Shown here: positions 62,338-64,000 of the stretch, in pieces | How the letters are laid out: every line of letters starts with the position of its first letter | How positions within the stretch are numbered: the first letter of the stretch is position 1 | Assembly: GCA_963791615.1 (NCBI GenBank) | Contig: CAWBTE010000006.1 | Coordinates: forward strand, 992,001 to 1,056,000 | Source of the DNA: CAILZL01 sp963791615 | GTDB lineage: Bacteria; Pseudomonadota; Gammaproteobacteria; Steroidobacterales; Steroidobacteraceae | Reading direction: 5' to 3' | DNA: 64,000 nt | Notes under the pieces: model-generated | The model's database searches: none | Told to the model about the DNA's origin: nothing | Seen by the model: the letters and a program-made list of their open reading frames with translations, nothing else | Position numbers and translations under genes: made by a program

Positions 62338-63204
62338 TCAACGCATTGCGGCCTGCAAACGTTGCAGCAGGGGCGACTGGTTGCAACCACGCACCTCAAA
62401 GCCACGCCATGCGGGTGGCAACTGCGCCGCAACGCGCGTTGCGGCCGCGCGGTCGGGCAACGCGATAAATACACAGGCACCGGTACCCGTCAGTCGTGCT
62501 TCGCCATAACCGCCAAGCCAATCAAGGGCTTGCGCCACGGCCGGATATCGTGCTCGAACCGTGGACGTGCAATCGTTACGCCCGCCCCCGGCGAGAAAGG
62601 CGCGTATTGTGGTGAGGGGGGTATCCCGTGTCAATTCAGATGCTTGAAAGATCTCTGCGGTGCTGACTGAAACGCCCGGGTGCACCACCAGATAGCAAGA
62701 TTCAGGGAAATCCACCGGCGTCAGCCGTTCGCCGATGCCTTCGGCCCAGGCCGCCCGACCGTGTACGAACACAGGCACATCAGCGCCCAGTTGCAGGCCC
62801 AGATCGGCCAGTTGTGGCAGTGTCAGCCCGCAATTCCAGCGCTGATTCAGCGCCACCAGCACCGTTGCGGCATCGGAACTGCCGCCCCCCAGCCCGGCGC
62901 CCATGGGAATGCGCTTGATCAGTTCGATGCCAACACCCTGCTTCGCGCCAGTCGTCACTGCCAGCAGGCGCGCCGCGCGAATGACCAGATCTTTTTCGGG
63001 CGGCACCTCTTCAGGACCGGCGATGCGTTCGATCCTGCCGTCAGGACGGTCAAAGAAACGCAGTTCATCGCACAGATCGATGAACTGAAACGCGCTTTGC
63101 AACAGGTGATAACCATCGACGCGGCGACCCACGATGTGCAAACACAGATTGAGCTTGGCGGGCGCCGGCCAGCTCACTGTGTCGCGCTGCGTATTAAGAC
63201 TCAT
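62338..63204 (-). CDS. ispE: 4-diphosphocytidyl-2-C-methyl-D-erythritol kinase
   Basis: 288 residues. Fourth step of the MEP isoprenoid pathway. GHMP-kinase features: PAPAKLNLCLHIVGRRVDGYH with the active-site Lys, the ATP loop PMGAGLGGGSSDAATVL, the catalytic Asp in GADVPVFVHG, and GEARLTGTGACVF near the end. ATG 63204 overlaps the lolB stop by 4 bp. Normal length. Confidence 0.95.
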   Translation of the reverse strand: MSLNTQRDTVSWPAPAKLNLCLHIVGRRVDGYHLLQSAFQFIDLCDELRFFDRPDGRIERIAGPEEVPPEKDLVIRAARLLAVTTGAKQGVGIELIKRIPMGAGLGGGSSDAATVLVALNQRWNCGLTLPQLADLGLQLGADVPVFVHGRAAWAEGIGERLTPVDFPESCYLVVHPGVSVSTAEIFQASELTRDTPLTTIRAFLAGGGRNDCTSTVRARYPAVAQALDWLGGYGEARLTGTGACVFIALPDRAAATRVAAQLPPAWRGFEVRGCNQSPLLQRLQAAMR

Positions 63205-63785
63205 GACTCCAGATTCCAGCTTTGCACCACAATGCGTATGCGTGCATCGGCACGGGTCAGCGCCAGCCGCACTGGCAGACGCAACTCACCGCGCGTCGTC
63301 CACACTTCATACGTCACCTGCCAGCCATCCTGCTCAAGCTGATTGTGCTGATCGTCCAGCCAGCGCGGTTCGCCGGGCGCAGCTAGCCCCAACAACCAGT
63401 AACGCAGCGATGCAACCGGCAGCGGCGTACCCAGACGCAACTGCAATTCATCAAGCGCTGCATCAGCGTCGTAATACGCACCATCACTGCCGCGAATGGT
63501 AAGAACTGATCCATCGAGCGAAAGCGAGAAGGCGCCGATGCCAACCGGACCACGCAACTGCACTTCACTCAATGTCGCCTGCTGCGCCCAGGTGAACCCG
63601 CCCGAACCGGATTGTTGCGCCGCATTGATGCCGATACGACCGCGCGCCTGCCAGCGATGCAATGTATCAGCGCTGCGTGCATTACTGACACCCGTGATGA
63701 TCTGCGGCTGCGTCATGCAGGCAGCGAGCAGAGTGATTGCGCTCGATAACACCAGCAGCTTGCAGAGACGCATAAGCCACGGCAT
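63201..63785 (-). CDS. lolB: Outer-membrane lipoprotein-sorting receptor LolB
   Basis: 194 residues. Lipobox LLAAC near residue 23; the mature protein has WQARGRIGIN, GSGGFTWAQQ, the LRGPVGIGAFSLSLDGS strand and YWLLGLAAPGEP, all LolB-like. It accepts lipoproteins from LolA and inserts them in the outer membrane. It is 14 bp after the TPR gene and overlaps ispE, the arrangement seen in many beta- and gammaproteobacteria. Confidence 0.92.
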   Translation of the reverse strand: MPWLMRLCKLLVLSSAITLLAACMTQPQIITGVSNARSADTLHRWQARGRIGINAAQQSGSGGFTWAQQATLSEVQLRGPVGIGAFSLSLDGSVLTIRGSDGAYYDADAALDELQLRLGTPLPVASLRYWLLGLAAPGEPRWLDDQHNQLEQDGWQVTYEVWTTRGELRLPVRLALTRADARIRIVVQSWNLES

Positions 63786-63799
63786 TTCACGCAGCCCGC

Positions 63800-64000
63800 T
63801 TACTTGCCAGCGCGTTTGAGACGCTGCTGCAGGACTTTGTCATCCGGCGTGCGCGCCAGTGCTTTTTGCCACACGCTGCGCGCTTCGTCGCGACGGTCGA
63901 GCGACCAGAGCACTTCGCCCAGATGCAGATCCAGCTCGTCATCCACCATGCCTTGCGCGGCGCGTTGCAGCCAGGTCAGCGCCTCTTCCTTCCGGCCCAG
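63800..64000 (-). CDS. TPR-repeat protein, C-terminal end (runs off window)
   Basis: The last 66 codons are visible, ending LKRAGK-stop. They contain helical repeats such as GRKEEALTWLQRAAQ and DRRDEARSVWQKALARTPDD, with the TPR spacing of Ala, Leu and Pro. Genes for TPR lipoproteins commonly precede lolB in gammaproteobacteria. The N terminus and any signal sequence are outside the window. Confidence 0.85.
   Translation of the reverse strand: MGRKEEALTWLQRAAQGMVDDELDLHLGEVLWSLDRRDEARSVWQKALARTPDDKVLQQRLKRAGK

Overview
The window looks like chromosomal DNA of a gammaproteobacterium with about 58-60% GC. The right edge has the housekeeping order TPR protein, lolB, ispE, tRNA-Gln, prs, rplY, pth, ychF. 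The left edge has a tRNA-Tyr, tRNA-Gly, tRNA-Thr, tuf transcription unit. Both arrangements are typical of gammaproteobacteria. A CopL-type copper leader protein and a CopA/CopC/CopD locus would fit a Xanthomonadales/Nevskiales-like lineage, but the species cannot be named from this window.

Layout. 0-4 kb: tuf (partial), three tRNAs, murI, a PilZ protein, a lipoprotein and an M48 metalloprotease. 4-7.6 kb: a FixL/FixJ-like two-component pair and a divergent hybrid sensor kinase. 7.6-13.4 kb: an MBL-fold hydrolase with an EF-hand insert, a divergent stand-alone EF-G, a [2Fe-2S] ferredoxin, and aspA followed by a broken small gene. 13.5-36.3 kb: a large accessory catabolic region. It holds a LysR/DSD1/RidA/FAD-oxidase segment bounded by an 18-bp direct repeat and a three-subunit opine/D-hydroxyproline-type dehydrogenase with an aldehyde dehydrogenase. 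It also holds a Dpp-type ABC transporter with an M20 amidohydrolase, a second FAD amine oxidase and a HAD hydrolase. A divergent operon follows with an aminotransferase, a TtuC-like dehydrogenase, a GabD-like dehydrogenase and a bicupin. 36-40.7 kb: an iron-uptake pair (PepSY membrane protein and a frameshifted TonB receptor). 40.9-43.7 kb: a lower-GC restriction-modification island (C5 methyltransferase, putative restriction enzyme, Vsr). 43.9-48.2 kb: an AsnC regulator, a frameshifted HAD gene, a GhrA-like reductase, a GNAT protein and a DUF1624 membrane protein. 48.3-51.3 kb: HupE, an anchor protein and two secreted His-containing proteins. 51.3-56.9 kb: an AraC fragment, a MITE-like element and a copper-resistance operon. 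57-64 kb: alanine dehydrogenase, tRNA-Met and the housekeeping block.

How the genes may work together. The 13.5-36.3 kb region reads as import of an amide- or amine-containing compound (Dpp-type ABC system), hydrolysis (M20), oxidative removal of the amine (two PuuB-like flavoenzymes, an HcnABC-like dehydrogenase, a class III transaminase), oxidation of the aldehydes formed (two aldehyde dehydrogenases) and entry of a hydroxyacid into central metabolism (TtuC/DmlA-like). The substrate is unknown, and I could not match the set to a described pathway.

Two general cautions. At least five single-base frameshifts disrupt otherwise complete genes, so assembly indels are as likely as pseudogenisation. 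Many intergenic gaps of the accessory region hold palindromic repeats of several different families.
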